64,000 nucleotides of DNA from Eudorina sp. 2006-703-Eu-15 (GCA_003117195.1 BDSI01000121.1:186001-250000); one strand, 5' to 3'; numbered from the stretch's first letter, positions 11,956-24,420 are shown. Made by a program: numbers and translations. The notes: generated by a model from the sequence alone, not told the origin.

Positions 11956-14900
11956 ATGGTGTCAGCGCTTTACTGCTGTTTTGCGGCAAGGTCAGCTTCT
12001 CCACAGCCATCTGTCAAGAGCGCAAACGCATCGCAGCGAATTGATGTAGAAGGAGGACGGAAATTTCAGGACGGCGCGGCGAAGGCGTGTGTCGGCAGTC
12101 CTGTGCAGCCGGACCAATGTCCTTCTGCTGCCGTAGCCGCAGCAGCGAAAACACCTCATGACAAACAGGTTCGGTCCGACAACGCTGGCAGCTCGTGCAC
12201 CATCGGAGCGGCGTCAGCTTCAGTGCACGTTTCACGGGCGCTGCGACAGTCAACTGGCGTTAACTTGGGCAATATCAACGACGAACGCCGTGTTGAGGAC
12301 ACCGAAATATTGGGTTCCCAGGAGGTGCGTTGTTTGCTGCGACCTTTGTATTATGGACGTACGCGGACCGTTTCCATCCCCTGTCTCTTTCTCAACGCTG
12401 TTCCCTGACATGCTTTGCCCAGGCCTACGATCCGGTGCGCCATATTTCCTTGAAGCCAGCAACCCAGGACGGCTGCGGCGAGGCCGCGCCGGGCGAGGGC
12501 GCCAGGTCTCCCCCCGCCAGCGCGGGCGCGCGCTGCGTCATACAGGCCATATCGCCGGGCCAGCTCCCGGCCGAGCTCGGCGAGCTGGTGTACATCGGCC
12601 AGGGAGCCACCGGCCTCGTGTACCGCGCCTCTCTCACCCAACCCAGCCACCAAGCGCAGACCGGCGTCGCAGACGGCGCGGCGACCGGCGCCGCCGCAGT
12701 CGCCGCCGCGGCCGAACCCGGACCCGGACCCGGACCCATCAGCGTCGCCGTCAAGTTCATGATCTGCAACACCCCCCAGCAGCTCTGGCAGCGCGCCAAG
12801 GAGGCGCTCCTCTCCAAGCTCGTGTCCCACCCCAACCTGGTCCGCACCCTCGCCATGGACGTCACCCTCGTCACCCCCAACACGTACCGCGAGTGGGGCA
12901 GCGGCGCGCAGCCCAGCAGGGGGACGTCCATCGACGCCGCCGCCGGAGCTGCCGTCCCCCTCGCCCCGCCCGGCGCTGAAGACTCACCACTGCCTGGTGC
13001 CGGTGCCGCCGCCGGCGCGGGCGCCGGCGCGGCGGCGGCCGCCAGGCCACCGTCCAGCACCGCCGCGCCGCCTGCAGGTCCGGCCGGCGGCTCAGCGGCC
13101 GCGGCCCGTGTGGGTCCGGGCGGCTTGCGCGGCGCCGCCCCCGCTGGAAGCGGAGCCGCCGTCGCCGCCGCCGCCGCCGCTGCCGCCGCGTCCGCTGCGG
13201 CTGCGGCGGCTTGTGAGCCACCGCGCTCCACGCTTCCAGATCAACAGCGGCGGGTGGAGGTTGAGGTGGTGCGGCAGCAGATGCAGCAGATGCAGCAGAT
13301 GCAGCAGATGCAGCCGTCCCATGGCCGGATGGAGGGGCTGCGGGTGGCCCCCTGCCCGCACTCCCCCGGGGAAGCCTCCCCCCTCCAGGCGCCATCCCCC
13401 AGCGTCCACCGCTCGCGGACCCGTGACCTGGAGGGCACACAGCAACAGCAGCCGCCGCTGAACGGCGGCCGCACTGTGCCCGCCGCCGTCGGCGTCGCGG
13501 CGGCGGCCGCCGCGGCGGCGGCGGCGATGCCCGCCTCGCCGGACAGCCGGGACAGCGAGCGGCCCTGCACCGCGGGGCCCAGCGAGCTGTGGCGCGCCTG
13601 CAGTGCCTCCTCGGGAAGCGGTCTGGGCAGCGGCCTGGGCAGCAAGGCCCCGTCGGCGGCGCTGGATCCGTCGTCGTTGCCGTGCTTGGCGGCGCAGCAG
13701 CAGCCGCCGGGAGGAGGTTGCGGCAGCAGCCGCAGCCCCGGCAGCGCGGAGGCTGCGGCGGCGCGGGCGCTCAGTTGCTGCGTGATAGCGAGCGAACCCT
13801 GTGCCGCCTGTCCCGCTCCCCCCGCCCCGGAGGAGCTCCGGGGGCGGGCCGTCGCCACCACCCCGGCGGCCGCCGCGATCTTGCACGGACCTGGAGCAGC
13901 CGCACCCCCGCTGGTCGTGATGGCGGCCGGCGGCGCAGCGGCTGCCACAGGAGCAGCGGGGGTTGCGGAGGCGGTGCAAGGGGTGGGCGACGGCGCGTCG
14001 TCGTCGTCGGCAAGTTCCCTGGGTCCGCTGGATGGCGGGTACGGGTACTCGCGGGGCGCGCCCGGGGGCGATGACAGCGCCCAGGCCGCCAGCTGCGACA
14101 GCCCAGCTCAGCCCATCCCCGATGAGGACGAGAGCATCCGACGGATAGGCCAGGGGCGGCCCGCCGGCGGTGGCGACGGCTGTGGCGGTGACGGCCGGGG
14201 GGGCAGTCAGCCGGGTGGCGGAGGCGGCGGCGGGGGGACTGGGCACCCCGTGGAGACGGTGCCGTTCCAGGACGTGCTCTACCATTTGGATGCGCTGCCG
14301 GGGAGGTTCCTGGCCAAGGTCATCATGGTGGGGTGGGGGGGTGGGGGCGGGGTGGGGGAGGGGGAGGCCAGGGCGGGGCGGGATGGGGCGGGGGCTTTGG
14401 CGCACTGGGTTTGGCGTGTGGTGGGGTTAAGGCAGGACAGCGCCGGATCTGGGCTGAAGCACTCCTCACGTGGTGATGAGCGCAGCCGGAGGCGCAGAGC
14501 GGCGCGGGGCCGCGGCGGAGAGCGGCAGTCGCCCTCTCACCCGCCTCTAGACTGCTCACCCACCCGTCTTGTGCGTCTCTGGCTCCTTGGCGCGCCGTTC
14601 CCCCTCTTCCCCCTCTTCCCCGCCCGGCCCCCGCTGCGTCACCACCATAACCTCTCGTTTCATCTCTCAGCGTTGTCAGCTCCCCGGCCGCTGCCCCCTC
14701 ACCCCGCCCCTCCTGGCACCCAAGCGCTGCCCCGCCCGCGCTTGAACCCCCCTCTCTGTCTACCAATTGCCTATACCCCTCTCTGCCTACCGGTAATGTA
14801 CCGTTTGCCGAACGGGTCTTTGCTCTGGCGGCAGCAGCGCAGCTTCGATGTGTCTACCAATTTCCTATGTACCTTCCCTCTTGCCCCTCCCCCCTCCCCC

Positions 14901-16462
14901 CTCCCAGGAGTATTGCGACGGCGGCACCCTGCTCCAGCGCATCAACGGCGGGGACTACGTGGCCCACCCGGATAAGGGGCCGCTGGCGATGCTGTCGGCG
15001 CTGCGGGCGCTGCTGTGGTGCCTGCAGGAGGTGGCCTCGGGCATGGCGCACCTCCACTCACTGAACATCATACACGGTGGGGCTCCGGAGGAACGGCGGA
15101 GGGCAGCGGGGCGGGGGGAGGAAGGGCGGAGGGCAGAGGGGGCGGGGGGAGGAAGGGCGGAGGGCAGGGAGGAATGGGAGTCGAGGGCGGGTGGGCTCCA
15201 GGGGCGGTTCCGTCCACCGCTCTGGACCGCCTCCCTCCTATCTCACCAGGAGGGAGGCGGTTGCAGCCCGGCTAGCTGGGCTGTCAATCAAGACGGCGAA
15301 ACCGCTAACAGTCACAAACCGGGCGCCCCTACTCTCCCTCCCTCCCTCCTGCCCCCCTCCCGCCCGTGCGATCCGTCGGTCTGCGGGCGGTTTGCCGCGC
15401 CTGACCTGACCTGCTGCCCCGCTGACCTGACCTGCTGCCCCGCTGACCTGACCTGCTGCCCCGCTGACCTGACCTGCTGCCCCGCTGACCTGGCCTGCTG
15501 CCCCGCTGACCTGACCTGCTGCCCCGCTGACCTGACCTGCTGCCCCGCTGACCTGACCTGCTGCCCCGCTGACCTGCCCCGCTGGGGTCGCTGGCCCCAG
15601 GTGACCTGAAGCCGGGCAATGTGCTGCTGACCAGCCACGCGGACAGCCCGCTGGGCTACCTGTGCAAGGTGTCGGACTTCGGTCTGGCGACGGCGCTGGA
15701 GGCCTCGGAGCAGACCATCACGCACGAGAACTGGGGCACGGTGGTGTACATGGCGCCGGAGTCGTGTGCGGGGCGGTGCAGGAAGGCATCGGTGGGTGCC
15801 GGGGGGGGGGCCCTCGGGGCGGGGGAGGGGGAAGGGTGGGCGGGAAAGGCCTCGGCGGGTGCAGGGCGGGGCGGGCCGGTGGAGGGGGAAGGGGGAAGGG
15901 GAGGGCCGCGGAGGCCCTCAGGGGGGGCCCGAAGGGGAGGAAGGGCGCTGGACTTTGCTTCTCGTCGCTCAGAATTTTTACACGCACACATCTCATGTCT
16001 CGAAACACCGCCTCTCTGTATGCATACCGCGTCACACCGCGTCACCCCTCTACCCCGCTTCCTCCCCCTGAACCCCCTCGCGTCCCACAGGACGTCTACT
16101 CGTTCGGTGTGCTGCTGTGGCAGATGTGTACGGGCGAGCGGCCGTACGCCGGGATGCAGGCGGGGCAGGTCCTGCTGGGCGTCAAGAGCGGCACCCTCAC
16201 CCTGCAGTGGCCCGCGTGGGCCCACAAGAGCCTGGTCAAGGTGGGGCAGGCCTGCCTGCGCTTCGAGCCCAAGGAGCGGCCCGGCTTTAAGGGCATCCGC
16301 TCCGCGCTCGCCAAGATCACGACGCGGCTGGACGCAAAGATCGCTGCGGTGGAGGTGGCGGGGCTGTACGAGGGCGCGCTGCTGCCGCCAATGGCGGCGG
16401 CGGACGGCGGCCCGGGGACGGCGGCGGTGGAGCAGTTGGAAGAGGAGGAGCAGCCGCAGTAG
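11956..16462 (+). CDS. TKL-like serine/threonine protein kinase with large N-lobe insertion
   Basis: Predicted 1,001-residue protein from exons 11956-12324, 12423-14327, 14908-15076, 15601-15791 and 16091-16462; all junctions are GT-AG and in phase. Kinase landmarks in order: glycine loop IGQGATGLVYRA, VAVKF (ATP-binding Lys, about residue 233), LVSHPNLVRTLAMD, the hinge VIMEYCDGGTLL, IIHGDLKPGNVLL (catalytic loop, about 812-824), KVSDFGLA, VVYMAPES, DVYSFGVLLWQMCTGERPY, and a C-lobe Arg in PKERPGF. The Arg of the usual HRD is Gly, so it is a non-RD kinase, a form common in algal TKL families. About 450 Ala/Gly/Pro/Ser/Gln-rich residues are inserted between beta-4 and beta-5, with a CAG/ATG run near 13270-13315. 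Substrate and pathway are unknown. The kinase call is secure; the first exon (123 residues) is less so. Confidence 0.88.
15400..15585. repeat. 21-bp minisatellite in kinase intron 3
   Basis: About nine head-to-tail copies of the unit GACCTGACCTGCTGCCCCGC+T, ending about 15 bp before the acceptor at 15600. One unit has GGCC for GACC. Confidence 0.95.
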
Positions 16463-16952
16463 CAGGAGCAGCAGCAGCAGCAGCAGCCGGAGCTGCTGTC
16501 GCTGAACAAGCAGGGGGAAGAAGAGGAGGAGGACGAGGTGGGGGGGATGGGGCGTGGCCGTGGGTGGAGAGGCCACGGGGAGGGTGAGGGCGGGGAGGGT
16601 GAGCGTGTGGCGATCGGTGTCAAGGTGTACGGCGGCGGCAGTGGTGGCGGGGGCGGGGTGCCGCGGGGATGCGGGGCCGTGGTGGAGGCGGCGGGGCCAC
16701 GGGCGCGTGGCGAGGGGTGCTGGGAGGTGCCGGTGTGTGGGGCGGGCGGGGGTCGCTGAGGTCGGAGTGAGGGCGCCACCCGGAGCGCGTCACGGCGGCG
16801 GTGGCCCGCGGCGACGGCCCGCGGCGACGGCCCGCGGCGACGTGGGAAGGGCGGTGAAGGCGTTCTCTGCTTGGTAGCCCGGCCTGTGCCCCTCCGCCGG
16901 CGTTGTTGTCCTTGTTGTTGATGATGTCCTGGTTGCCACCAGGCGGGCGTTT

Positions 16953-17040
16953 GTGTATGCATGTGTGTATGTATGTGTGTGTATGTATGTGTGTGTATGT
17001 ATGTGTGTGTATGTATGTGTGTGTATGTATGTGTGTGTGG
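16953..17040. repeat. TGTGTATGTA microsatellite
   Basis: About eight repeats of a roughly 10-bp TGTGTATGTA unit downstream of the kinase stop codon. Confidence 0.9.
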
Positions 17041-17539
17041 AGATCGGTGGGATGGATGGGGGATGGGTGTTTTGAGATGATGGAGGGGGAAACGTGAGGG
17101 ATGGGGGGGATGGGTGTTAAGAGACCTGATAGTGCACGGACATCGATCCGCCCATTCACCCATCCACTGATTAACTCACTGCTGTCCACGGATGTTGGGG
17201 AATGGGAGGCGCGGCGCTGGGGTTGTCCAGCTAATGGGGATGCGAAAGGCACCCAATATGGGGGGCAATGGGGAATGGGGGTGCGGACTGATGCCCCTTC
17301 GGGGACGACTGGGTAATTGGGGTCTGTGACTCCGGAGGGGGGAGGAGGCGGAGACCGCCGATTGTGAGCCGGAGCGTTGGGTCGCACTGGGGGGAAAGGG
17401 GGAATTAGTGCGGGGAGGGGGGTAAGCGCCGGAGAGAGGGACAGTGTGCGTGTGTGTTCAAATAATATATCCGCCCAAAACCGCCGAGGCCCTTATACGG
17501 TACTTACCAAAAGACCTGCGAGATGTGTGTGTGTGTGTG

Positions 17540-17640
17540 CGCGCGTCTGTTCGTGAGTTCTTAGGCAGGCAGAACAGGAGCGCGTGACATGCGGGGGGCA
17601 GAGCGGTGCCCAAAAGGTGCCCGTATGCGGATATGATGTA
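17540..17640 (-). repeat. Copy of a short dispersed repeat
   Basis: Read on the minus strand it contains CCGCATACGGGCAC, then GCATGTCACGC, then CTCCTGTTCTGCCTGCCTAA. The same order of words recurs at about 32165-32250 on the plus strand, and parts recur at 23540, 48680 and 56610. Confidence 0.65.
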
Positions 17641-20399
17641 CGCAATGCCCGACTCACGCAGTAAGATAAAGGCTGCGGTGTCGGAAGAACGCCATTGATT
17701 TGGCCTTGATAGCGCTTTTGATGTCGCTGCGTCGCCGAGCTGCTGCGGGGCTGCCTTGAAAGTGCCCTGCCGTACAGTGCTGTCGCGCGATGCTGGCGCC
17801 CACGTGAGGTGCGGGGGCCCGCGTTGCCCTCCCTGCTGCGGTGGGGCGTGCACCGGTTTCTCAGATATACCTCATACGTTTGGCGGGAGGGGAGGTGGGA
17901 GCTGGGGCGAGGGGAGGAGAGTTGGACGCGCGGGGGTGTGATGCCGGGGGAGGTTGACGGGTTCGTGCCGTGCCGTACATCGTCCCCGGGGGGATGCGGG
18001 CCGACCCGCTGCTGAGCTTTTGCTGTTGTATATGCATGAAGCAGCAGCAGCAGCTGGGAGCAGACCATCGCCCTTGGCATCACCTGACTAGGAAGTTGAC
18101 AGGGAGCTGACAGGAAGCTGGCAAGGGAAGTGAAGCTGTTCACACACTCGAAAGGTGGGTGAGTGTCCTTATCGGTGTCGTGCATGTACGGCAAGGCCGC
18201 GTGGCGTGGACGAGTTGCATGTCGGCATGAGCTGCTTGCTCTCTGCGCAGCGCCAGGTGGGCCTTGAGTGCTCCCAAGCTCGTATGTGTGCTCGCAGCGA
18301 CATGGGTGTGTGTGTGCCTTATGAGGCTGCGGCGGGAGTGTTCTGTTGTCGTGGTACGACAGGCAGATCCCGCCCGTTGGAGTACGAATGCCACGCGGTA
18401 ACGAGACGCGGACGACCCATGGGACGCAGAGGGTTGTGCGTGTTTGGTCCGCAAAGACATCGAGCGATGACCGGTGGGTCGCTGCGCGTTGGTAGGGGTC
18501 GGCAGGGGGGAGGGCAGCGACTCGGGCGGAGACAGAGAGACCACGGTGCTTTGGTTGGTTGGACCGGTTGGACCGGTTGTCGGAGTTGGGGACAGCAGGC
18601 TTGCGACTCGACGCGGCTTGGCGCTGCGATGTCGAGGCAAAGTCGTTGCTGCGGTCGCTTCACTTGGTCGGCCTGGGGAAGGGGGGCACCCTGTGTGGGA
18701 TGGGGGAGCAGAATTGATGAAACGCGGCTCCTGCCTGCGCTGGGGCCACCTTGGAACTAATATGCGGCTGCAATTTACGATATGGATGTGATGGAGATAT
18801 TGCGTCCTCAAAATAAATGGCGGGCACCGTGTGCGTGTGTATGCGTGTTTTTCCTGTCGCTTTTGTTTTCCCGATGCGCGGTGACTTATTCCAAATGTCC
18901 TTACGCCTGGGCGCCTTGGGTGGCTGGCAGGTGGTGGCGGCGCCTCCTGCGCTGCGCTGCGGGATGGGGCGGGGTGCAGCGTGCAGGTCTCTCGCGCATC
19001 CGGCGGGGGGCGGGGGGCCCGCCGACATTAAGGGGGGCCCGCCGTCGCAGGCCATCATCTGGGCGCCCAGTGGTGGTGTGCAGCAGTACGCGGGTTGGGG
19101 GCGGAGGTCTCTGTTCCTTGACGTGACGTGACGTGACGTGATGGTGGTGGAGGGAGGGGCAACCCGGTGGAGGGAGGCGGGTACCAGGTGGCGGCGTTTG
19201 CTGCTGTGCGGCGTTTCCCGGTCCGTCTGGCCAGTCGGTTCGTCCGTCCGTCCGTCCATACGGAGGAGGAGGAGAGGATATGGGAAGGTAGGGATGGGAA
19301 GGGTAAGGACGGAGCCCCCGTGTTTGGGTCGATCACTAGCGCCCCCCTCCCATCGGCGCACCACCCGTCAGAGCGCTCTGGCGGTCTGATAAGAAGGGGT
19401 GGCATTGCCCATTGCCCGGGGGCTGTGCTGCGGTGGCTGCACCGCTGACTGCTGCACCCCGGGGATCACGGCAGCTCCAGCACTGGGCTGGGCCCTCGGT
19501 GACCGCTCTCGGGGACACCCAACCCAGGGGGGCTGGGGGAGCACCCGGGCATCTCTCCGTGGCTGCCTGGCCCCCACCGGCGCCCGCGGACTTGCTACCC
19601 TTGCCCAGTTTGTTTCCGGACATTGCATTAGAACTCGACAGCGTTGCCGCTCGATTTTCGAGAGATATTTATTTATAAAATAATGTATTTATGATGCTGA
19701 TGACGACTGGCACGAGACGCAAATCCTAAAACCCCATGCGGTGGTTGTGGTGGTGGGTGCGTGCCGTACTGTGTACTGCCGAGGGAGTACCGTACGTGTA
19801 ATGCTGGGAAGCTGCCGCAGGGCGACACCGGACGTCACGAAAAGCTGATCCGTCACCTGGGTCAAGTGCCTTCAGCAAGGCGGCCGTATGGTGTGTTGGA
19901 TTTGTGTGTCTGTGAACCCGCCTTGTTTGTGCGTGGGCGCGTCTGTTGCTGAGGCGCAGAATACCATGGTATCGTTGAATGTGTTTGGAATTTGATATGG
20001 TGTAGCAGCAACAGTTTTTGAGTGCGACTGGAGGTGCCTCCAGCCGCTGGTTTGGGCTGTTCCTAATAATGTCCGAGCTACACTTGCTACTTGTGTTTGG
20101 AGGATTCCCTGTTGTGTCAACCAAGGGCAAGAGAGAGCCCGGAATCCCCAAGTGCCATGCCCGTGCACATGTGCACAAGTGCGCATGGCACTTGGGGAGC
20201 CGGGCGGGGTGGGCGGCGGCATCTGAAACACAGAAAGAAAGAAAAAACGACAACAAAAGCGGCTCGCGGCTCAGTTGCCACGGTGCGCACAAGTGTGGGG
20301 GGAGTGACAGCGACCCCGGGCGACCCCGGCCCCGCGGCTCACGATTGGGGCTGCGCAGCGCGCACCTCATTAAGAGGGCAGGCAGCACTGGGAGTATTA

Positions 20400-20907
20400 C
20401 CGTACTGACGCTAATTATTTGCGAATAAATAATTTATTAATGGGGACCTCGCAAAGTGCGAAACAAAACTCTTAAGGGCACCTCGCAAATAATTAAAGTT
20501 CCCCCAAAAATCCCCCCTGAGCCTCGCAAAATTTTCTCGCAAACTTTCAATAATTATATGGGGAGTGGGGCTGTGGAGGATGTTAACAGGTCGGGGGAGT
20601 CGGCGAGGAGAGGCGGCGACGGCCGGTGCGCCGACGGGCAGGAAGGGCGGCACAGGAAAAAGGTCGGAGGGCGGGCTACTGCACGGGGCGAGGAAGGGAG
20701 GAAGCCTGCTGCACGCTTCACTGACGCTGGACCGAACGATGCGAGTTCGCAAACTTCTGTTTAAGGCGCTCGAGGTCGCAAACTTTAAGCGTTTCTGGAA
20801 AAACTCCGGCCGATGCCTCGCAAATAATTTGGGTCGTAGATTTCAAAAAAGTAATTATTTCGGGCCTCGCAAATAATTAGCGTCGCAAATAATTAGCGTC
20901 AGTACGG
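20400..20907. mobile_element. AT-rich TIR element (MITE-like), 508 bp
   Basis: The ends are inverted repeats of about 25 bp: CCGTACTGACGCTAATTATT followed by TGCGA at the left, and its exact complement at the right (20883-20907). TA flanks both sides (20398-20399 and 20908-20909). The interior repeats CCTCGCAAA or GTCGCAAA with AATAATT about nine times near both ends, a pattern expected of subterminal transposase-binding repeats. No transposase frame is present, so it would be mobilised in trans. Confidence 0.75.
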
Positions 20908-21051
20908 TACTGCCGTACTTGGGGGCGTTCGTCCGTCCGGTGTCTGAGCAGCGCGAAGGTTCCATTTCGGGACTAAGGATCCACCTTACTAGTAACGGTT
21001 GCAACAAAAACCGTTATCCGTCGTCGGACTCCCATCAACCCGACTGCGGCA

Positions 21052-21160
21052 GTGCTGCCTGCTGCTGCCTGCTGCTGCCTGCTGCTGCCTGCTGCTGCCT
21101 GCTGCTGCCTGCTGCTGCCTGCTGCTGCCTGCTGCTGCCTGCTGCTGCCTGCTGCTTCAT
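21052..21160. repeat. 10-bp minisatellite (GCTGCTGCCT)n
   Basis: About ten perfect copies of GCTGCTGCCT. The period is not a multiple of three, so the long frames across it are not evidence of coding. Confidence 0.95.
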
Positions 21161-21292
21161 TGCGTTGAAGCAGAAACGGCCACGCGCATGGGACGGCCAC
21201 ATGTGGCAGGCGGCGATGGCGGCCCCCGACAAACGACGGATCAAACGCAAATAAACCTTAGAACGCCATCGCCAAGCAAGGCATCAACAGGC

Positions 21293-21330
<38 letters not shown>

Positions 21331-21331
21331 C
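21293..21331. repeat. (CAA)n microsatellite
   Basis: About 13 CAA triplets in a row. Confidence 0.95.
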
Positions 21332-21890
21332 GAAGATCCGATGACAACGCAACCCCCGCGCGGGCCGCGCAGCTCCCGCCGACTGTCTCGGAACGGATTC
21401 ATCTTATGGCGGACTTGTTAAGGGGTCGTCGGTGCCTGTATGGAGAGTCCTCGACAGCGCATCACGAGGCACCCCGACGCCGCGAAGAAGACGCGCATCC
21501 GAACCCGCCAGGAATGGTTCCATCGCCCACGGCCCACCGCGTCCTCCTCGACACGCACTTGCCCGGAAGTGCCGAGAAGAACGGAGCGCGACCCCAGTCC
21601 CGCCGCGTCTGCTCCGTCGAGACGACAGACGGCCCAGCGGGGAGGCCGTGCCTGCAGAACTTGCGGCTCTCAGCTCCCCACACCCGCGCGCGGACACACC
21701 CTGACAAGCCCGCCGGTCCCAACCGCCGCCCCCCTCACAGCTCCTCCTCCTTCCCCCTCCTCCTCCTCTCAGCGACCCCACATGCGGCACCCACCGCGTC
21801 CTGGACACACAGCGCAGCAGCGCCCACCCCCGACCTGACCGCCGCCGCCATTGCCCAAACACGCCCCACCCTAACTCCCCGGGGCCCCGC

Positions 21891-24420
21891 TCACGCAGCC
21901 TTGGCGGCCCCCTCCGCGTCGCCACTGGGCTCGAACTGCAGCGCCACCCCGTTCATGCAGTACCGCATCCCCGTGGGCGCGGGGCCGTCGTCGAAGACGT
22001 GCCCCAGGTGGCCCTGGCAGCGGCGGCAGCGGACCTCCGTGCGGGGCATGAAGACGATGGAGTAGTCGGACACCTCCGTCACCGCGCCTGGCGGTGAGGG
22101 CCGGGGGGACCAACAGCGCATCACGACATACCGACATTAGTTCACCATACGGTACGTTCACATCAGTTCAAGTAGACGACCAACAAACGAGGAAAGAAGC
22201 ACGCGATCGATTGAACGGGAGAGCCGCGCGCCGGACAGGGTGCGCGGCGACTGAGGCCAGGGCAGTGCGCGGGGCTGCTGGCTGGCTGGGCGCTGCTGCG
22301 ACGGATCGTCGGGTACTTCGGGAGGGCGGGTGTCCTCCGGAGAGTCGCATCCCGCAGATGTCCGCCAACCCCCCCCCCACACACACACATGGGCATGTAA
22401 TGGCAGCCTGTGCTGCTGCAGGGGAGGGGCCCTCGTCCGATGCATCCGGAGCAGGCGTGGGGAGGGGCCCAGGGGCCTTTCAAGGGGGACACGACACCCG
22501 CGGGGACCTAGGGGCTCACCCGTCCCCGGCCGCGCCCAGGTCCTCGGACCGCCTCCTCCCCGCCCGGGCCCACGGCCCACGACCCAAGCAGCGGCTGCCC
22601 CAGGGCTGCTTGCTGGGCGCAACCAGTTCGGATCCAGCTGGGGCTCATTGCTCTCTGGACGCTCTCATGACCGCCCAGCGCCCACCTGGGAGGGCCTCGA
22701 AGAAGGACGGCCACCCCGTGCCCGAGTCGTACTTGGCCGACGCGTTGAACAGCGGCGCCCCACAGCCCGCGCACGCGAACACCCCGGGCCGCTTCTCCGT
22801 GTTGAGCGGACTGCGGCGCGCCCCCGGGAGAGGAAGCGCGGGCAGCGCCGCGGGACGGCGGCCCCCCCCGCGTGGTTGGGGTGAGCGGTGAGTTGAGGTG
22901 GGATTGGGGCGGGATGGGGTGAGATTGGAGTGGGAAGAGAGCGGACAGACGCGCGGCGGCGCCACAGGCGCCCAAACCCGCCGTCCCGCCGCCTGACCCT
23001 AGGGTCTCTTTGGTCCCCCCGCCATGATCAGGCGGGAAATTCGCATAGGTGCTTGCGCACTTGCTACCCGCGACCGGCCCAGGGTGATGGGTGGGTGATG
23101 GCAGCGGAGGCCGCAGCAGGGGCCGCGGGGGTGGAGCCAATGGGCAGCCGTAGGAAGACGAGGAGATGCTAGTGGAGGGGCGCCAGTGGCGGGAGGTCGC
23201 CCTGAAGCCAGCGCCCCTCGACGGGCCCCGATCCAGATCGACCGCGTCGCCCCGACCCAGATCGACCGCGTAGCAAGCTGCAGGAAGGCCCTGCCGCCCG
23301 CCTGCCCTGCACCCCATCGCCCTCCTGCCCCCCAGTCGCGCGAACATCCGCGGTCGCGCCGCGGCCCCCACCCCCGCCCACCTGGTCCAGCGGCGCTCCG
23401 TCCTCTCCAGCCGCAGCACCTGGTACTGCTCCGGGGTCAGCCGCTTCTTCCACTCAGCCTCACTGAAACTGACCTGGGGGACCGGTTGATCCGTCCAAAC
23501 ACGCGCCGTTGGGCTGAGTTAGAATGTCTTGCCCAGCGCCAGGCCCGGTCAGAGCACACACGCACTCCTGTTCTGCCTGCCTAAGTAACACACATCACGG
23601 TCCTCTCTCTGCATGTCACACAAGTTCTGAACATACATCACGGTCCTCGCAGCTCAGCGTTCTTGACGCACACACATCCCATCCCCGGGGAGAGGCCATC
23701 GGTGCGCGGTCGGCGATCGCCGGCCGTTTGGCGACCCAGTTGGGAGGTCTGGATGCCGACGTCCGTGCAAGAGCAGCGGCCCCCCCATGGTCCGTCACCT
23801 CCCACTCACCCACCTCCCCTTTCCGGTGCTCAATGTCAATCGAGACCTCGGCGCCCGCGGGCTTGCTCCCCTCGGCGGCCTTGGAGGAGGATAGCGGCAC
23901 CGAAACCAGCGTCGTGGCGATGCCCACACCTAGGATCGTCCGCCGGGCGATGGGCCTGAGGGGGCCCAGGCGGAAGGGGGGGTTGAGGCCGGTTAAGAGA
24001 GAAAGAGATTCAAACGCAGGAACACACCCGGACACAGGTAGAGGTGGGTTCCAGATGAAGAAATAATCCCGCTATAAGGTTGGGGGGATGGGCTCGGGCA
24101 AGCGGCCTGCACACAGGTGGTGGTTGAGGGGAGGGGCGCTGAGAGCGTCCCGATAGGCGCCGGGCAAGACAGGGCGGACGGAATGACGAGGGTGCAGGGG
24201 CGGGGCAGATGCCCCTCATGCCCGCGGTCTGGCCGGGCTGGCTCACGGCACGGACGAGGCGCCGGATGTGCGCAGGGGCTAGGGGGTGGAGGTCTACTTA
24301 CGCGGCCGCCAGGACCAGCAACGAGACGACGGCAACCAACGCGCACACCCGGAACAGCATCGAGCTCCTACGGGCCATGGCGGACGCGAGCATGCGGTGG
24401 TGGGTATTGCGCGGCAGCAT
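21891..24420 (-). CDS. MSRB: Methionine-R-sulfoxide reductase B, 1-Cys type, organelle-targeted
   Basis: Reduces methionine-R-sulfoxide in proteins. Exons (minus): 24420-24302, 23955-23814, 23473-23382, 22810-22686 and 22087-21891; all GT-AG and in phase, giving 224 residues. Family landmarks: [20 protein letters not shown], zinc pairs CAGC (131/134) and CRRC (180/183), [35 protein letters not shown] with catalytic Cys203. The position held by a resolving Cys in 2-Cys enzymes (SGCGWPSF) is Thr here, so it looks like the 1-Cys form. The first 66 residues look like an N-terminal targeting region: a hydrophobic stretch ([16 protein letters not shown]), then [23 protein letters not shown], which resembles a twin-arginine signal. 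In-frame downstream starts at 24393 and 24378 are possible; a stop precedes the 24420 ATG in frame. Confidence 0.92.
23540..23615 (+). repeat. Partial copy of the short dispersed repeat
   Basis: Contains CACGCACTCCTGTTCTGCCT followed by GCCTAAG, then CACACATCACGG and GCATGTCAC. It sits inside intron 2 of the MSRB gene. Confidence 0.5.

Larger units (their letters stand above)
16463..20399. other. 3' flank of the kinase gene and intergenic DNA
   Basis: No conserved coding frame. The first part probably includes the kinase 3' UTR. It contains a TG/TATG microsatellite (16953-17040), a copy of the short dispersed repeat on the minus strand (about 17540-17640), and a small GACGT repeat (about 19118-19140). 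I see no RNA gene. Confidence 0.5.
20908..21890. other. Intergenic / 3' flank of MSRB
   Basis: Contains a 10-bp minisatellite (21052-21160) and a CAA run (21293-21331). The rest, toward 21890, is probably the 3' UTR of the minus-strand MSRB gene. No coding sequence is supported. Confidence 0.5.

Noticed and set aside
12351..14405. Large minus-strand frames opposite the kinase
   Set aside because: The plus strand carries ordered kinase motifs and in-phase introns; antisense openness is expected at this GC content.
21035..21421. Gln/Ser/Ala- or Cys/Leu-rich frames around the GCTGCTGCCT and CAA repeats
   Set aside because: The 10-bp period makes all three frames open; there is nothing protein-like outside the repeat.
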